Shown here: piece after piece, positions 9,212 to 17,968 of the stretch
Position numbering within the stretch: the first letter of the stretch is position 1
Layout of the letters: the number at the start of each line of letters is the position of its first letter
Origin: Streptomyces glaucescens
Lineage (GTDB): Bacteria > Actinomycetota > Actinomycetes > Streptomycetales > Streptomycetaceae
Length of the DNA stretch: 64,000 nucleotides
Assembly (NCBI RefSeq): GCF_000761215.1
Contig: NZ_CP009438.1
Coordinates: forward strand, 682,001-746,000
Reading direction: 5' to 3'
The notes under the pieces: model-generated
Database searches by the model: none
What the model was told of the DNA's origin: nothing
What the model saw: the letters and a program-made list of their open reading frames with translations, nothing else
Translations under genes and position numbers: made by a program

Positions 9212-9616
9212 ATGCCCGGACGACAGGAGCTGCCGTCGACGCTGGAGCGCTCGTCCCGGGACGCCCAGCGCACCTGGATCAGGGCGCACGACTCGGCGGT
9301 GGAGCAGTACGGCGAGGGCGAGCGGGCGCACCGCGTCGCCTACGGCGCGCTGAAGCACTCGTACGAGAAGGTCGGCGACCACTGGGAACGCAAGGAGGGC
9401 GGCCGTCGGGGGCCCTCGGATCCGCGGTCGGCCCGGCCGCGCGGGGCCGGCGGACGCAGCGGCGAGGGCGTCGACGAGAACGCCTCGAGGGAGCACCTGT
9501 ACGACCTGGCCAGGCGGCTGGAGGTGCCGGGCCGGTCCCGGATGTCCAAGGCGGAGCTGCTGGACGCGATCCGCAAGGCCAACCGGTCGGCGACGCGCGG
9601 GGCCCGCTCACAGTGA
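9212..9616 (+). CDS. ChaB-domain protein with C-terminal Rho-N/SAP-like motif
   Basis: A 134-residue protein from the ATG at 9212, preceded by GGGAGG. Residues 1-60 (PGRQELPSTLERSSRDAQ, then AYGALKHSYEK and W) match the ChaB fold, originally linked to cation-transport regulation in E. coli but of uncertain function. A basic linker of about 35 residues leads to a C-terminal segment (LYDLARRLEVPGRSRMSKAELLDAIRK) that matches the Rho-N/SAP helix-extended-helix used for nucleic-acid binding. The pairing suggests a nucleic-acid-associated stress protein, which is inference. It precedes a small membrane protein, 37 bases away. Confidence 0.8.
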   Translation: MPGRQELPSTLERSSRDAQRTWIRAHDSAVEQYGEGERAHRVAYGALKHSYEKVGDHWERKEGGRRGPSDPRSARPRGAGGRSGEGVDENASREHLYDLARRLEVPGRSRMSKAELLDAIRKANRSATRGARSQ

Positions 9617-9653
9617 TCGGATTCACGACCGATTTCAGGGGTATTCAGACGAT

Positions 9654-10022
9654 ATGAGTACCGCAACGATGCAGTTGGCCGAGCCGAGCGGACTGCTCAG
9701 CATCGGGATGTTCGTCGTCCCCGTCGCCTTGCTGGTCCTGTTGCTGGGCGGATTCTGGCTCGGCACGCGTATCAGGTCCCGGCAGTCGCGACCCCGGCCC
9801 GAGGAACAGCCGCACCTGCCGCCGGGCGGCGCGGTGCACGAGACCAGGGAGCGCCGGGAACCCCGCGAGGTGCCCCGGGTCCCGAAGGGCGGACGTCCGC
9901 TCCTGCCGCACGAGATGGGCGGCTTCGGCAACTCGTCGACCCAGCCGGGCCAGGAGCAGTCGCGGCCCCGCTGGTCCCCCGGCAACAGCGGGGCGTGGGG
10001 CGGCGGCGGCCCCGGCCGCTGA
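9654..10022 (+). CDS. Small single-pass membrane protein (DUF6479-like)
   Basis: A 122-residue protein with one hydrophobic helix near residues 14-38 (LLSIGMFVVPVALLVLLLGGFWLG) followed by an Arg/Pro-rich, Gly-rich cytoplasmic-looking tail ending in GAWGGGGPGR. The arrangement fits the streptomycete DUF6479 family. Function is not known. The ribosome site before ATG 9654 is weak. It lies downstream of the ChaB-like gene and is followed by a strong stem-loop at 10076. Confidence 0.7.
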   Translation: MSTATMQLAEPSGLLSIGMFVVPVALLVLLLGGFWLGTRIRSRQSRPRPEEQPHLPPGGAVHETRERREPREVPRVPKGGRPLLPHEMGGFGNSSTQPGQEQSRPRWSPGNSGAWGGGGPGR

Positions 10023-10075
10023 CCGGGGGCCGGTCCACCGCAGGGCCCTCCTCCCCCGGAAGGGCACGCAGCATC

Positions 10076-10118
10076 CGCCGGTGTGCGGGACCACGAGGCA
10101 GGGTCCCGCACACCGGCG
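10076..10118. terminator. Bidirectional stem-loop terminator
   Basis: A perfect 17-bp inverted repeat (10076-10092 and 10102-10118) with a nine-base loop sits between two convergent genes. The plus-strand side is followed by TTTCT. It can serve both the membrane-protein gene and the RpiB-type gene. Confidence 0.85.
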
Positions 10119-10122
10119 TTTC

Positions 10123-10587
10123 TCATGCCCCGGGAACGGTGCCCCGGGCGTCGTCCAGACCCGCCACCCGGGCCAGGTTCTCGCGGTCCTCGGCGTCCTC
10201 GCCGGGCGCGCCAGCGAACCAGGCGTCGAGGATCTCCCCCAGCACCGGCCCGGAGGTCAGCCGCAGGCTGAGCGCCAGCACGTTGGCGTCGTTCCAGCGG
10301 CGGGCGCCCTCCGCGCTGTAGGCGTCCGTGCACAGGGCGGCCCGCACACCGGGGACCTTGTTGGCGGCGATCGACGCGCCCGTGCCGGTCCAGCAGCACA
10401 CGACCGCCTGGTCGGCCGTGCCGTCGGCGACGTCCCGGGCCGCCGCGGCGGAGCAGACGGCCCACCGGGAGTCGTCCCCGGGCCGCAGGGCCCCGTGGGT
10501 GAGCACCTCGTGGCCGCGCTCCCGCAACGCGGCGACCAGCAGCCGGGCCACGGGTTCGTCCATGTCGGAGGAGACGGAGATCCGCAT
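10123..10587 (-). CDS. rpiB: RpiB/LacAB family sugar-phosphate isomerase
   Basis: A 154-residue protein with the RpiB fold, expected to interconvert ribose 5-phosphate and ribulose 5-phosphate or a related sugar phosphate. The diagnostic stretch CWTGTGASIAANKVPGVRAA corresponds to the family motif around the active-site base and anion hole; the usual Cys-Gly is Cys-Trp here. SSDMDEP at the start and NDANVLALSLR later also fit. It lies 38 bases downstream of the PPOX gene on the same strand, so a two-gene operon is possible. The exact sugar is uncertain, because actinomycetes often carry more than one RpiB paralogue. Confidence 0.85.
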   Translation of the reverse strand: MRISVSSDMDEPVARLLVAALRERGHEVLTHGALRPGDDSRWAVCSAAAARDVADGTADQAVVCCWTGTGASIAANKVPGVRAALCTDAYSAEGARRWNDANVLALSLRLTSGPVLGEILDAWFAGAPGEDAEDRENLARVAGLDDARGTVPGA

Positions 10588-10625
10588 GCCCGCGAGCCTA
10601 CTCCCGTCCCGGGCCGCCGGTCCGC

Positions 10626-11051
10626 TCAGCCGGACGCCTGGTCGTTGTCCTTCATCGCGCCCCAGCCGTGCCAGCGCTCCACCTCGATCCAGGCGCTGAC
10701 CCGGGGCCGCGCCCGCTCCGGGTAGGGCTTGCCGGTGTAGTGGGCGGAGAGGCGGTCGATGTCGGCCAGGTCCTCGTCGTCGTACATCTCGGTGACCCGG
10801 CCGAGGAGGGTGACGTGGGTGTACCAGTCGTCCTCGGCGAGGACCGTCAGGGTGACCCGCGGGTCACGGCGCAGGTGCTTCAGGCGCACCCGGCCCGCGT
10901 CCAGGTTGACCAGGACGCGGTGGTCGCTGTCCCAGAGGTACCAGGTGGCCGTGGAGACGGGCGCGCCGTCGGACCGCACGGTCGCCATCACACAGGGGTT
11001 GGGGCGGCGCAGCAGTGCGTGCGCCTCGGGCGGCAGCGGGGGCTTGGACAT
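10626..11051 (-). CDS. PPOX-class flavin/F420-dependent oxidoreductase
   Basis: A 141-residue split-barrel protein of the pyridoxamine-phosphate-oxidase-like family. Typical features are the N-terminal CVMATVRSDGAPVSTATWY strand pair, the VRLKHLRRDPRVTLTV segment that contacts the cofactor phosphate, and the YTHVTLLGRVTEM strand. Actinobacterial members of this size usually bind F420, less often FMN or haem. AAGGAA precedes the ATG at 11051. The substrate is unknown. Confidence 0.82.
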   Translation of the reverse strand: MSKPPLPPEAHALLRRPNPCVMATVRSDGAPVSTATWYLWDSDHRVLVNLDAGRVRLKHLRRDPRVTLTVLAEDDWYTHVTLLGRVTEMYDDEDLADIDRLSAHYTGKPYPERARPRVSAWIEVERWHGWGAMKDNDQASG

Positions 11052-11288
11052 GCGGGGTTCCTTTCCTGGTCGTGACGGGGGGTACGGGTACCGGGAGCTC
11101 GGCCGGTGACTCCTCCCGGGGCGGCCTCGGACGGGAGCGCACGGCCGGGCCCGGTGGCCGTCGGTCTCGCGTGCGGTGTGCGCGGCCGGTTCCGCGTGGT
11201 CACGGGGGAAGTCCTTGCGTGGGCCCGGTCCCGGACCGCGTGCCTCCGACGGTAGGCGCGGCGGTCCGGCCGGGCCGGGCGGACGCGC

Positions 11289-13658
11289 TCAGTCCGGCAG
11301 CACCAGCCGGCCCGTCTCCCCCGGCTGGAGCCGTACCGCGCGGTCCGGGAGCCGGACGTCGATGGCCGTGGTGTCGGAGGCCGGGAGGGTGATCTCCAGC
11401 TGGGAGTGGCGCAGCCGCAGGCGGACGCCCCAGTTGCCCTGGTAGCGCAGGGAGAACCCGTAGGTGGACAGCTCGGGAAGCGGCACCGGGTCGAGCCAGA
11501 GGGCACCCTGCCGGGTGGTGAGGCCGGTGAGGCCGCGCTGCACGAGGTCGAGGGTGCCGGCCATGGCGCCCAGGTGGATGCCCTCACCGGTGGTGCCGCC
11601 CTGCACGTCGGCGATGTCGCCGCGCAGCGCCTCCTGGCAGAACTGCCAGGCCTCGGCGCGCCGGGCGCGGGCCAGCACCCAGCCGTGCACCAGTCCGCTG
11701 AGTGTGGAGCCGTGGCTGGTGCGGTGCAGGTAGTGGTCGACGGTGCGGTGCCAGGTCTCCTCGTCCAGCCGCAGTCCCAGCCGGTCGAACAGCCCCTGGA
11801 GCTCGGGCGGCGAGAAGAGATAGCCGAGCATGAGGACGTCGGCCTGCTTGGAGGCCCGGTAGCGGTTGACGGTGTCGCCCTCGGCCTCCAGGATCCGGTC
11901 GAGGCGGCGGATGTCGCCGTACCGCGCCCGGTACGTGGCCCAGTCCAGTTCGGTCAGCTCGCCGTAGCCCTCGAACTGGCTGATCACGCCCTCGTGGAAC
12001 GGCACGTGCAGGGTGCGGGACACCTCGTCCCAGCGGTCCAGTTCCCGCGCGTCGAGGCCGGTGCGCTCGGTGAGCTCGCGGCGGCGCGGCTCGGGCAGGG
12101 CGGCCAGCAGTTCCAGGGTGCGGGTGAGCACCCAGGCGGCCATGACGTTGGTGTACGCGTTGTCGTCGAGGCCGGGTTCGGTGGCGTCCGGGTAGGCGTC
12201 GTGGTACTCGTCGGGACCCATGACGCCCTTGATGCGGTGCCGTCCCAGGCGCTCGTCCCAGGTCGCCGTGTCCGCCCAGAAGCGGGCGATCTGGAGCAGC
12301 ATCTCGGCGCCCTTGGCCTGCCGGAACTCGGTGTCGCCGCTGGCCTCGCAGTACTCCCACACGTTGTACGCGATGGCCGAGCCGACGTGGTACTGGAGGT
12401 GGGAGTGGTCGGGCAGCCAGCGGCCCGAGCGCGGGTTGAGGTGGAGCTGCTGGGTCTCCTCCCGGCCGTCGCTGCCGCTCTGCCAGGGGTACATGGCACC
12501 CCGGCGGCCGGCTTCCCGGGCGGCGGTGCAGGCCTGTTCCAGGCGCCGGTGCCGGTAGTGCAGCAGTGCCCGGGAGACCTCGGGGAACCGCAGGTTGAGG
12601 TACGGCAGCACGAACAGCTCGTCCCAGAAGACGTGCCCGCGGTAGGCCTCGCCGTGCAGCCCGCGCGCGGGGACGCCGACGTCGAGGTCGGCGGTGTGCG
12701 GCGAGAGGGTCTGCAGCACGTGGAACAGGTGCAGGCGCAGGATGCGGCCCGCCTCCCCGGGCACGTCCAGGTCCGCCCGGCGCCACAACTGGGACCAGGC
12801 CACGCGGTGGGTGGCGAGCAGGTCGTCGAAGCCGGGGGCGCGGCCGACCCGGGCGATCGCGGCGTGCAGCGGGTCGCTGATCGCCGGGTCGCGGGAGGTG
12901 TGCAGCGCGATGGTCTTGTCGACGGTCGCCGGAGTGCCGGGCGCCAGCCGCAGCCTGGCCCGCTGCGTGGTGCGAGGCCGGGCGTGCCGGACCGTGACGG
13001 GCCCCTCGGTGGTCAGCCGGGAGGCCATGCCGACGCGGATGTCGGAGGTGCGGGTGCGGCAGCGCAGCCACACCGTGTCCCCGGCGGCGGTGCCGGTGTG
13101 GGCGTGGGTGAGGTGCCGGCCGTCCAGGTCCCGGTAGCGGGGGACCCCCGCGTTGGTGACGCCGGCGTCGAGGGCGGCTTCGACATGGAGTTCGCCGCCG
13201 AAGCCGGTCGCGGTGAACTCGGTGCGCAGCGCGGCCAGATGGGGGTCGGCCATATGGACCAGGCGCTCCTGGCGGACCGTCAGGGAGCGCCCGTTGCCGA
13301 GGCCGTAGCGGGTCACGCGTTCGAGGACGCCCGAGGCGAGGTGCACGGTCTGGCGGTGTTCGAGCACGGTCGCGGTGTCGGGGCTCAGCCAGGACCGGCC
13401 GCGCAGCCGGAAGCGCAGGGGGAGCCAGTTGGGCAGGTTGACCAGGTCCTCGTTCTCGACGCCGCGCCCCGCCACATGGGAGGTCAGCCGGTTGTAGCAG
13501 CCCGCCGCATAGGTGCCCGGGTAGTGGATGTCGTCCGCCACGCACTCGGGGAACGCGCCGCGCGTGGCGAAGTAGCCGTTGCCGAGCGTGCACAGCGACT
13601 CCCGCAGTCGCTCGTCGGCGGGCTCGTAGCCCTCGTACGTCCAGGTCCAGCCCGTCAC
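11289..13658 (-). CDS. Glycoside hydrolase family 65 enzyme
   Basis: A 789-residue GH65 protein, the family of maltose, trehalose, kojibiose and nigerose phosphorylases and acid trehalase. The N-terminal beta-sandwich starts at WTYEGYEPADERLRESLCTLGNG. The (alpha/alpha)6 barrel has GHVFWDELFVLPYL and the catalytic-acid motif VMGPDEYHD, with Glu484. HGSTLSGLVHGWVLAR near residue 640 is the region that shapes the phosphate site in phosphorylases. A small C-terminal sheet ends at VLPD. GGAGG lies eight bases before the GTG at 13658. No beta-phosphoglucomutase gene is next to it, although such a partner is common, so the disaccharide cannot be inferred from context. Confidence 0.9.
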   Translation of the reverse strand: MTGWTWTYEGYEPADERLRESLCTLGNGYFATRGAFPECVADDIHYPGTYAAGCYNRLTSHVAGRGVENEDLVNLPNWLPLRFRLRGRSWLSPDTATVLEHRQTVHLASGVLERVTRYGLGNGRSLTVRQERLVHMADPHLAALRTEFTATGFGGELHVEAALDAGVTNAGVPRYRDLDGRHLTHAHTGTAAGDTVWLRCRTRTSDIRVGMASRLTTEGPVTVRHARPRTTQRARLRLAPGTPATVDKTIALHTSRDPAISDPLHAAIARVGRAPGFDDLLATHRVAWSQLWRRADLDVPGEAGRILRLHLFHVLQTLSPHTADLDVGVPARGLHGEAYRGHVFWDELFVLPYLNLRFPEVSRALLHYRHRRLEQACTAAREAGRRGAMYPWQSGSDGREETQQLHLNPRSGRWLPDHSHLQYHVGSAIAYNVWEYCEASGDTEFRQAKGAEMLLQIARFWADTATWDERLGRHRIKGVMGPDEYHDAYPDATEPGLDDNAYTNVMAAWVLTRTLELLAALPEPRRRELTERTGLDARELDRWDEVSRTLHVPFHEGVISQFEGYGELTELDWATYRARYGDIRRLDRILEAEGDTVNRYRASKQADVLMLGYLFSPPELQGLFDRLGLRLDEETWHRTVDHYLHRTSHGSTLSGLVHGWVLARARRAEAWQFCQEALRGDIADVQGGTTGEGIHLGAMAGTLDLVQRGLTGLTTRQGALWLDPVPLPELSTYGFSLRYQGNWGVRLRLRHSQLEITLPASDTTAIDVRLPDRAVRLQPGETGRLVLPD

Positions 13659-13802
13659 TTCGGTGCTCCTCCCGCGTGCGGCGCGCCGGCCCAGCCGAGT
13701 GCGGCGGGGCCGGCGCCGTGCGGGAGCAGTCTCTCCCCGCGGGCGCGTCCGGCCGTGCGTCCACGCCGGGTCACGGGGTGAAGCGGCGAAACCGCGGCGG
13801 GC

Positions 13803-14207
13803 TCAGCAGGGCGTGGCCGTGCCCGCCGGGTCGCGCGGCAGGACGGTGACCCGGCGGAAGTTGCAGCCGCCGGGCGGCAGGTCCTCCGGGGCCGGGCCGC
13901 CCTGGTGGGCCTTGAGGGCCATGCTCACCAGGCTCTGCAGCAGGTCGATGTCGGTGTCGCAGTCCAGGTGGACCGTCACCCACCGGGAGCCGGGCAGCAC
14001 GCGTATCGCCGTCGACTCCTGGAGGTCCGCGGCGAAGCGCCGCAGGGCCCGGCTGGTGAGGTGGAGGTCCACGTCGCGGTCGGAGTGGAAGTGGGCGATC
14101 TCGCTGTGGGCGGTGCGAAGTGCCCGTCCCGTGCCGCAACTGGCCGGTCCCGCCGTGAGGTCGGGCCAGGCCGCGAGTCGCTCCAGGGCGCGCTGGGCCA
14201 GAGTCAT
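13803..14207 (-). CDS. DUF5519 / luciferase-domain protein
   Basis: A 134-residue protein. The core EIAHFHSDRDVDLHLTSRAL, followed by GSRWVTVHLDCDTDIDLLQSLVSMA, matches the small family annotated as luciferase-like DUF5519, whose function is unsettled. There is no signal peptide or membrane helix. The last residues (RRVTVLPRDPAGTATPC) look disordered. The ATG at 14207 is acceptable, with a GATGGGG ribosome site. It stands between the GH65 gene and the ATP-grasp gene, all on the minus strand, with gaps of over 100 bases. Confidence 0.65.
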   Translation of the reverse strand: MTLAQRALERLAAWPDLTAGPASCGTGRALRTAHSEIAHFHSDRDVDLHLTSRALRRFAADLQESTAIRVLPGSRWVTVHLDCDTDIDLLQSLVSMALKAHQGGPAPEDLPPGGCNFRRVTVLPRDPAGTATPC

Positions 14208-14289
14208 GGCCCCATCGTCACCTCCTCACCGCGCTGATACCAGAGGTTGCACGTTTCGTAACCCAGGCGTGAGGTTCCTCGGCCCGGCC

Positions 14290-14334
14290 GGGCATCCGCC
14301 GGCCGGGCATCCGCTAGGCGGGCATCCGCCGGTC
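14290..14334. repeat. Three 15-bp tandem repeats over a stop codon
   Basis: Three consecutive 15-base units start at 14290, 14305 and 14320, each beginning GGGCATCCGC and differing only in the last five bases. They cover the stop codon and the last codons of the ATP-grasp gene, whose TAG (14314-14316) lies inside the array. Confidence 0.85.
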
Positions 14335-15282
14335 GGGGGACGGATCGCGGCGGGCGGCGAGGGCGCCGAGGTGCGCCTGGACGTACGGCACGGCGACCAG
14401 GGGGAGTTCGCCGGCCACGAAGGCGGGCTGCACATTGACCTCGAACACCACCCCGCCGTGCTCGCTCGCCAGGTCGACACCGGCGAACGGCAGCCCGACC
14501 GAGGCGGTGGCGGCGACGGCGAGCCGGGCGAGCGGCGCCGGCAGGTCGGCGGGGGCGATGGGCACGGGGGTGGCGCCCTGGCAGGTGTTGCAGGGGGTGT
14601 CGGGGTCCGGCTGGATGTGCTCGCGGGCGTGGAGGACCCGGTCGTGCAGCACGAAGACCCGGAACTGGTGGCGGCGGCCGTCGGGCCGGAAGTTGCCCGC
14701 GTCACGGGACAGCAGCCAGTCGGTGCCGCGCTCGGCGTAGTAGGCGGCGGCGTGCTCCAGTTGCTCCTCGGTGGTGATGTGGAAGGTGTCGTCGCCGCCC
14801 GTGCCGACGACGGGCCGGGCCCAGGTGTCGCGGCCGAGCTTGTCGAAGGCGGCGGCCGCCTCGTGCGGTGCGGGCCGGGACAGCACGGTGGTCTCCATGT
14901 GGGCGATGCCGTCGCGGCGGAACCGCTCCACGGTGCGGTCCTTCTCGGTGGCCGTGCGCCAGGCGGCGGTTCCGGTGCCGAGGGTGACGACGTCGTGCCG
15001 TTCCAGCAGCCGCTGGAAGCCGGCGAGGGAGCGGCGGCGGTGCGGCGGGATCTCGTAGAGCACGACGACGTCGGGCACCACGTCGAGGCGCTCCTCGGGG
15101 ACCCGCAGCCGTAACCGGTCCCCGGCGCGGACGGCACGGCCGGGTCCGCCGTCCGCGAAGTGCCGTGAGTCGATCCGGACGGGCGGGGCGCCGGTGAGCA
15201 GTTCGACGGCGCGGGCCAGGTAGTCGGCACAGCCCTCGGTCGAGGTGGGGTCGGCGAGCAGGGCGATGCGCGGTCGGGACAC
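14314..15282 (-). CDS. ATP-grasp domain protein
   Basis: A 322-residue RimK/glutathione-synthetase-like protein expected to form a bond between a carboxylate and an amine or thiol with ATP. The N-terminal Rossmann-like lobe begins RPRIALLADPTSTEGC. ATP-grasp features include TEKDRTVERF, WARPVVGTGGDDTFHI, RRHQFRVFVLHDRVLHAREH and the metal-binding end GVDLASEHGGVVFEVNVQPAF. GTG at 15282 has GGAGG six bases away. No partner gene for a peptide or cofactor pathway is adjacent, so substrate is unknown. The C-terminus ends within a 15-bp repeat array. Confidence 0.8.
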   Translation of the reverse strand: MSRPRIALLADPTSTEGCADYLARAVELLTGAPPVRIDSRHFADGGPGRAVRAGDRLRLRVPEERLDVVPDVVVLYEIPPHRRRSLAGFQRLLERHDVVTLGTGTAAWRTATEKDRTVERFRRDGIAHMETTVLSRPAPHEAAAAFDKLGRDTWARPVVGTGGDDTFHITTEEQLEHAAAYYAERGTDWLLSRDAGNFRPDGRRHQFRVFVLHDRVLHAREHIQPDPDTPCNTCQGATPVPIAPADLPAPLARLAVAATASVGLPFAGVDLASEHGGVVFEVNVQPAFVAGELPLVAVPYVQAHLGALAARRDPSPDRRMPA

Positions 15283-15847
15283 GGCGGCCTCCAGTGGCTC
15301 TCCGAGCGCACGGTGCCGCGCACACTCGGTCGCGCGGCCCGAGCGAACTCACGGGGTGGTGTCTGGTGCGCGGGCGGTCGGCGGCCCGGCGCTGATGGCT
15401 GCTCCGCCCGCGTCGGACGGCGGGTGCGGAGCCGTGCCGCCACACTGTAGGCGCCGGGCGGACGCCGCGGACAGGGCGCATGCGTGGGCGGCCGGCTGCT
15501 CCGGTTCGCGCCGTACGCCACCGAGCGTGCGCCGTCCCACGCCCGGCGGCGGGTCAGGCTCCCGGCGCCGGTGCCGTGCAGCGGCGCACGACGCCCGGGG
15601 CGCCGTCAGGGCTTCTGCGGTCCGAGGCCGGGGGTGTCGGTGAGCCGGCCGCGGCCGGTGGCGGTGGCGTGCCGTCACCGGTGACGGCAACGGCGGCAAG
15701 ACCCTCGGCGGCCTTCGTGAAGCGCTCCCCCGCTTCCGTGGCCGGTCGTGCCCCGAACGGGCCAGCGCGGGCAGCGCCGCGGGCGGGAGCGGGTACGGAT
15801 AGCCACCCGTCACGGACAGCGCACTCGTACCGAGCGAGGAGACGAAC
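15283..15847. other. 565-base intergenic region, no convincing gene
   Basis: Between divergent genes. The open frames here are Arg/Pro-rich and lack family motifs and good ribosome sites. The only clear structure is the 20-bp palindrome at 15670-15689. Promoters for both flanking genes probably lie here. Confidence 0.5.
15670..15689. promoter_or_regulatory. 20-bp perfect palindrome, possible operator
   Basis: TGCCGTCACCGGTGACGGCA reads the same on both strands. It lies about 160 bases before the membrane-protein gene at 15848 and could be a dimer-binding operator. No regulator is adjacent, so the reader is unknown. Confidence 0.45.
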
Positions 15848-16351
15848 GTGCAGCCCTCGAATCAGCCCTGCGGTCCGCAGCAGATGCCGTACGGCGACGG
15901 TCCCGCCGCGGACGACGCCCCGCCGCCCGCGCCCCGGCTCGACACCGCCCGGCTCTGGGCCGGCGGCGTCCTGACCGCCGGGGTCGCCGGACTGACCGCC
16001 ATGGGCGCCGTGCTGCTGGTGCGCGGAGTGCTCGGCATCGCGGTGTTCGCCCCGGAGGGCGACGGCGCGGAGGGCGACGGCTCGACCGGACTGCTGGCGG
16101 CCGGCGCGGCGGCGACCGCCCTCGCCGCGACCGCGCTGCTGCACGTGCTGCTCCTCAGCGCCCCGCACCCGGTACGCTGCTTCACCTGGATCGTCGCGCT
16201 GGTCACGGCCGCGATCGTGCTGCTGCCGTTCCGGACGGCGTCGGGCCTGGAACCGAAGGTGGGCAGCGGAGCGGTGTACCTGGCGATCGGCGCGGCCGTC
16301 GGATCCCTGCTGTCGGCGGTCGCCCGGGGGGCCACCCGGCGTGCCGCCTGA
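15848..16351 (+). CDS. Four-helix membrane protein (DUF6069-like)
   Basis: A 167-residue protein with a Pro/Ala-rich N-terminal tail of about 33 residues and four predicted membrane segments: LWAGGVLTAGVAGLTAMGAV, LLAAGAAATALAATALLHVL, CFTWIVALVTAAIVLLPF and AVYLAIGAAVGSLLSAVA. The layout fits the streptomycete DUF6069 family, whose role is unknown. GTG at 15848 follows GAGGAG at good distance. Its 3' end overlaps the start of the channel gene by 11 bases, which suggests translational coupling. Confidence 0.72.
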   Translation: MQPSNQPCGPQQMPYGDGPAADDAPPPAPRLDTARLWAGGVLTAGVAGLTAMGAVLLVRGVLGIAVFAPEGDGAEGDGSTGLLAAGAAATALAATALLHVLLLSAPHPVRCFTWIVALVTAAIVLLPFRTASGLEPKVGSGAVYLAIGAAVGSLLSAVARGATRRAA

Positions 16352-17798
16352 GAAAGGGGCGCGCCCTGGACCGGCCCGGCAGGGAACCGGCGCCGAGCCG
16401 GCCGGGAGGGGGGCGGGAGGCGCACCGCCTCCGGGGGCGTCGTCCGCGGCCGCCGCGACAGGCGGGCCGGCGTTGCGGTCGGCGTTGCGTGAGCGGGGCT
16501 ACGTCCGGCTGCTGCTGCTCTCGCCGCTGCTGGGGGTGCCCGTCTCGGTGGCCTGCTTCTTCCTCGTCGGCTTCCAGCAGGAACTCCAACACTGGGTGTG
16601 GGAGTCGCTGCCCGAGGCCGCCGGACACCGCACCCCGCCCTGGTGGTGGCCGCTGCCCGCGCTGCTGCTCGCCGGGCTGGTCCTCGCGCCGATCGTGACG
16701 CGGCTGCCGGGCGCCGGCGGCCATGTGCCGGTGCACGGGCTCGGCGGTCCGCCGGCCGGCCCGCGGGCGGTGCCCGGGGTCGTCCTGGCGGCCCTCGTCA
16801 CCCTGCCGCTCGGTGTGGTGCTCGGCCCGGAGGCGCCGCTGATGGCGTTGGGCAGCGGGCTCGCGCTGCTCGCGCTGCGCGGCGGCCCGGCGGGCGACCC
16901 CCGGACCGTGGCCGTGGTCGGCACCGCCGGGTCGACCGCGGCCATCTCCACGATCCTCGGCGGACCGCTGGTCGCGGCGGTGCTGACCCTCGAAGCGGCG
17001 GCGCTCGGCGGCAGCCGGATGGTGCTCCTGCTGCTGCCCTGTCTCATCGCCAGCGCGGCGGGCGCGCTCGTCTTCACCGGTTTCGGCCACTGGACCGGGC
17101 TGGACATCGGTGACCTGTCCCTGCCGGCCGTGCCGCCCGGCACGGCTCCGGACGCGGGCGACTTCCTGTGGGGCCTTCCGGCGGCGGCCCTGATCGCCGT
17201 GGTGATCGCGGCGGCACGCGGGCTCGGCCTGCGCACCCTGCGGTGGACGGGGCGGTACACCGCGGTCCGCACCGTCGTCTGCGCCACGGCGGTCGGCGGC
17301 TGCGTCGCGGTGTACGCACTGCTGACCGGCCGCTCCCCGGCGGAGGCGGCGCTCTCCGGCCAGAACGCGATCGGCGGGCTCGCCGCCGATCCGCACGCCT
17401 GGCCGGTGGCGGCTCTCGTCGCCCTCGTCGCCTGCAAGGGCGTCGCCTGGGGAATCGCCCTGGGCAGTCTGCGGGGCGGTCCGATCTTCCCGGCGGTGCT
17501 GCTCGGGGCGGCGTCGGCGCTGGCCTGTTCCGGACTGCCGGGCTTCGGCACCACCCCGGCGCTCGCCCTGGGCATCGCCGCGGCCGCCGCCGCGGTGACC
17601 GGTCTGCCGCTGAGCAGCGCGGTGCTCGCGGTGCTGCTGATGGGCCGCGCCGCGCACGACCAGATGCCGCTGATCGTGGCGGGGTCGGTGGTGGCGTTCG
17701 TCGTGGCCCAGCTCGTGCGGCGGGAGGAGGCGGGGGCGGCACCCGACGCGCGGACGACGCCCGACGCGGGGGTGCGGCCGGGAGCCGGTGCGGACTGA
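16341..17798 (+). CDS. ClC-type chloride channel/transporter
   Basis: A 485-residue integral membrane protein of the ClC family, with a disordered N-terminal extension of about 50 residues and roughly ten or more hydrophobic segments. Two family signatures are visible: LGPEAPLMALGSG, a variant of GxEGP, and GGPIFPAVLLGAA, the GxFxP region that lines the anion path. TGLPLSSAVLAVLLMG ends the second repeat. The family's gating glutamate is kept in GPEAP, but the following Gly-Pro is Ala-Pro. The GTG at 16341 overlaps the upstream gene; a downstream start close to LRERGYVRLL (about 16490) is also possible. Whether it is a channel or an H+/Cl- exchanger is not clear. Confidence 0.83.
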   Translation: MPPEKGARPGPARQGTGAEPAGRGAGGAPPPGASSAAAATGGPALRSALRERGYVRLLLLSPLLGVPVSVACFFLVGFQQELQHWVWESLPEAAGHRTPPWWWPLPALLLAGLVLAPIVTRLPGAGGHVPVHGLGGPPAGPRAVPGVVLAALVTLPLGVVLGPEAPLMALGSGLALLALRGGPAGDPRTVAVVGTAGSTAAISTILGGPLVAAVLTLEAAALGGSRMVLLLLPCLIASAAGALVFTGFGHWTGLDIGDLSLPAVPPGTAPDAGDFLWGLPAAALIAVVIAAARGLGLRTLRWTGRYTAVRTVVCATAVGGCVAVYALLTGRSPAEAALSGQNAIGGLAADPHAWPVAALVALVACKGVAWGIALGSLRGGPIFPAVLLGAASALACSGLPGFGTTPALALGIAAAAAAVTGLPLSSAVLAVLLMGRAAHDQMPLIVAGSVVAFVVAQLVRREEAGAAPDARTTPDAGVRPGAGAD

Positions 17799-17968
17799 GG
17801 GGCGCGGCCATGGGGGCCCGCCGGTCCGGCGTCGGGCCCAAGGGGGCGGCGGAGGCCGCCGGTCCGGCGCGCGCGACTCCCCCACGGCCAGTACGGTGCT
17901 GTGCAAGCGCTGTCCAGGTGTGCGCTCCAGGGTGCGCCCGGGCGTACACGCCCGAGCGGGGAGACGCC

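Noticed and set aside
15349-15813. Possible small gene on the minus strand in the 15.3-15.8 kb gap
   Set aside because: Pro/Arg-rich translation, no ribosome site and no motif; treated as intergenic.
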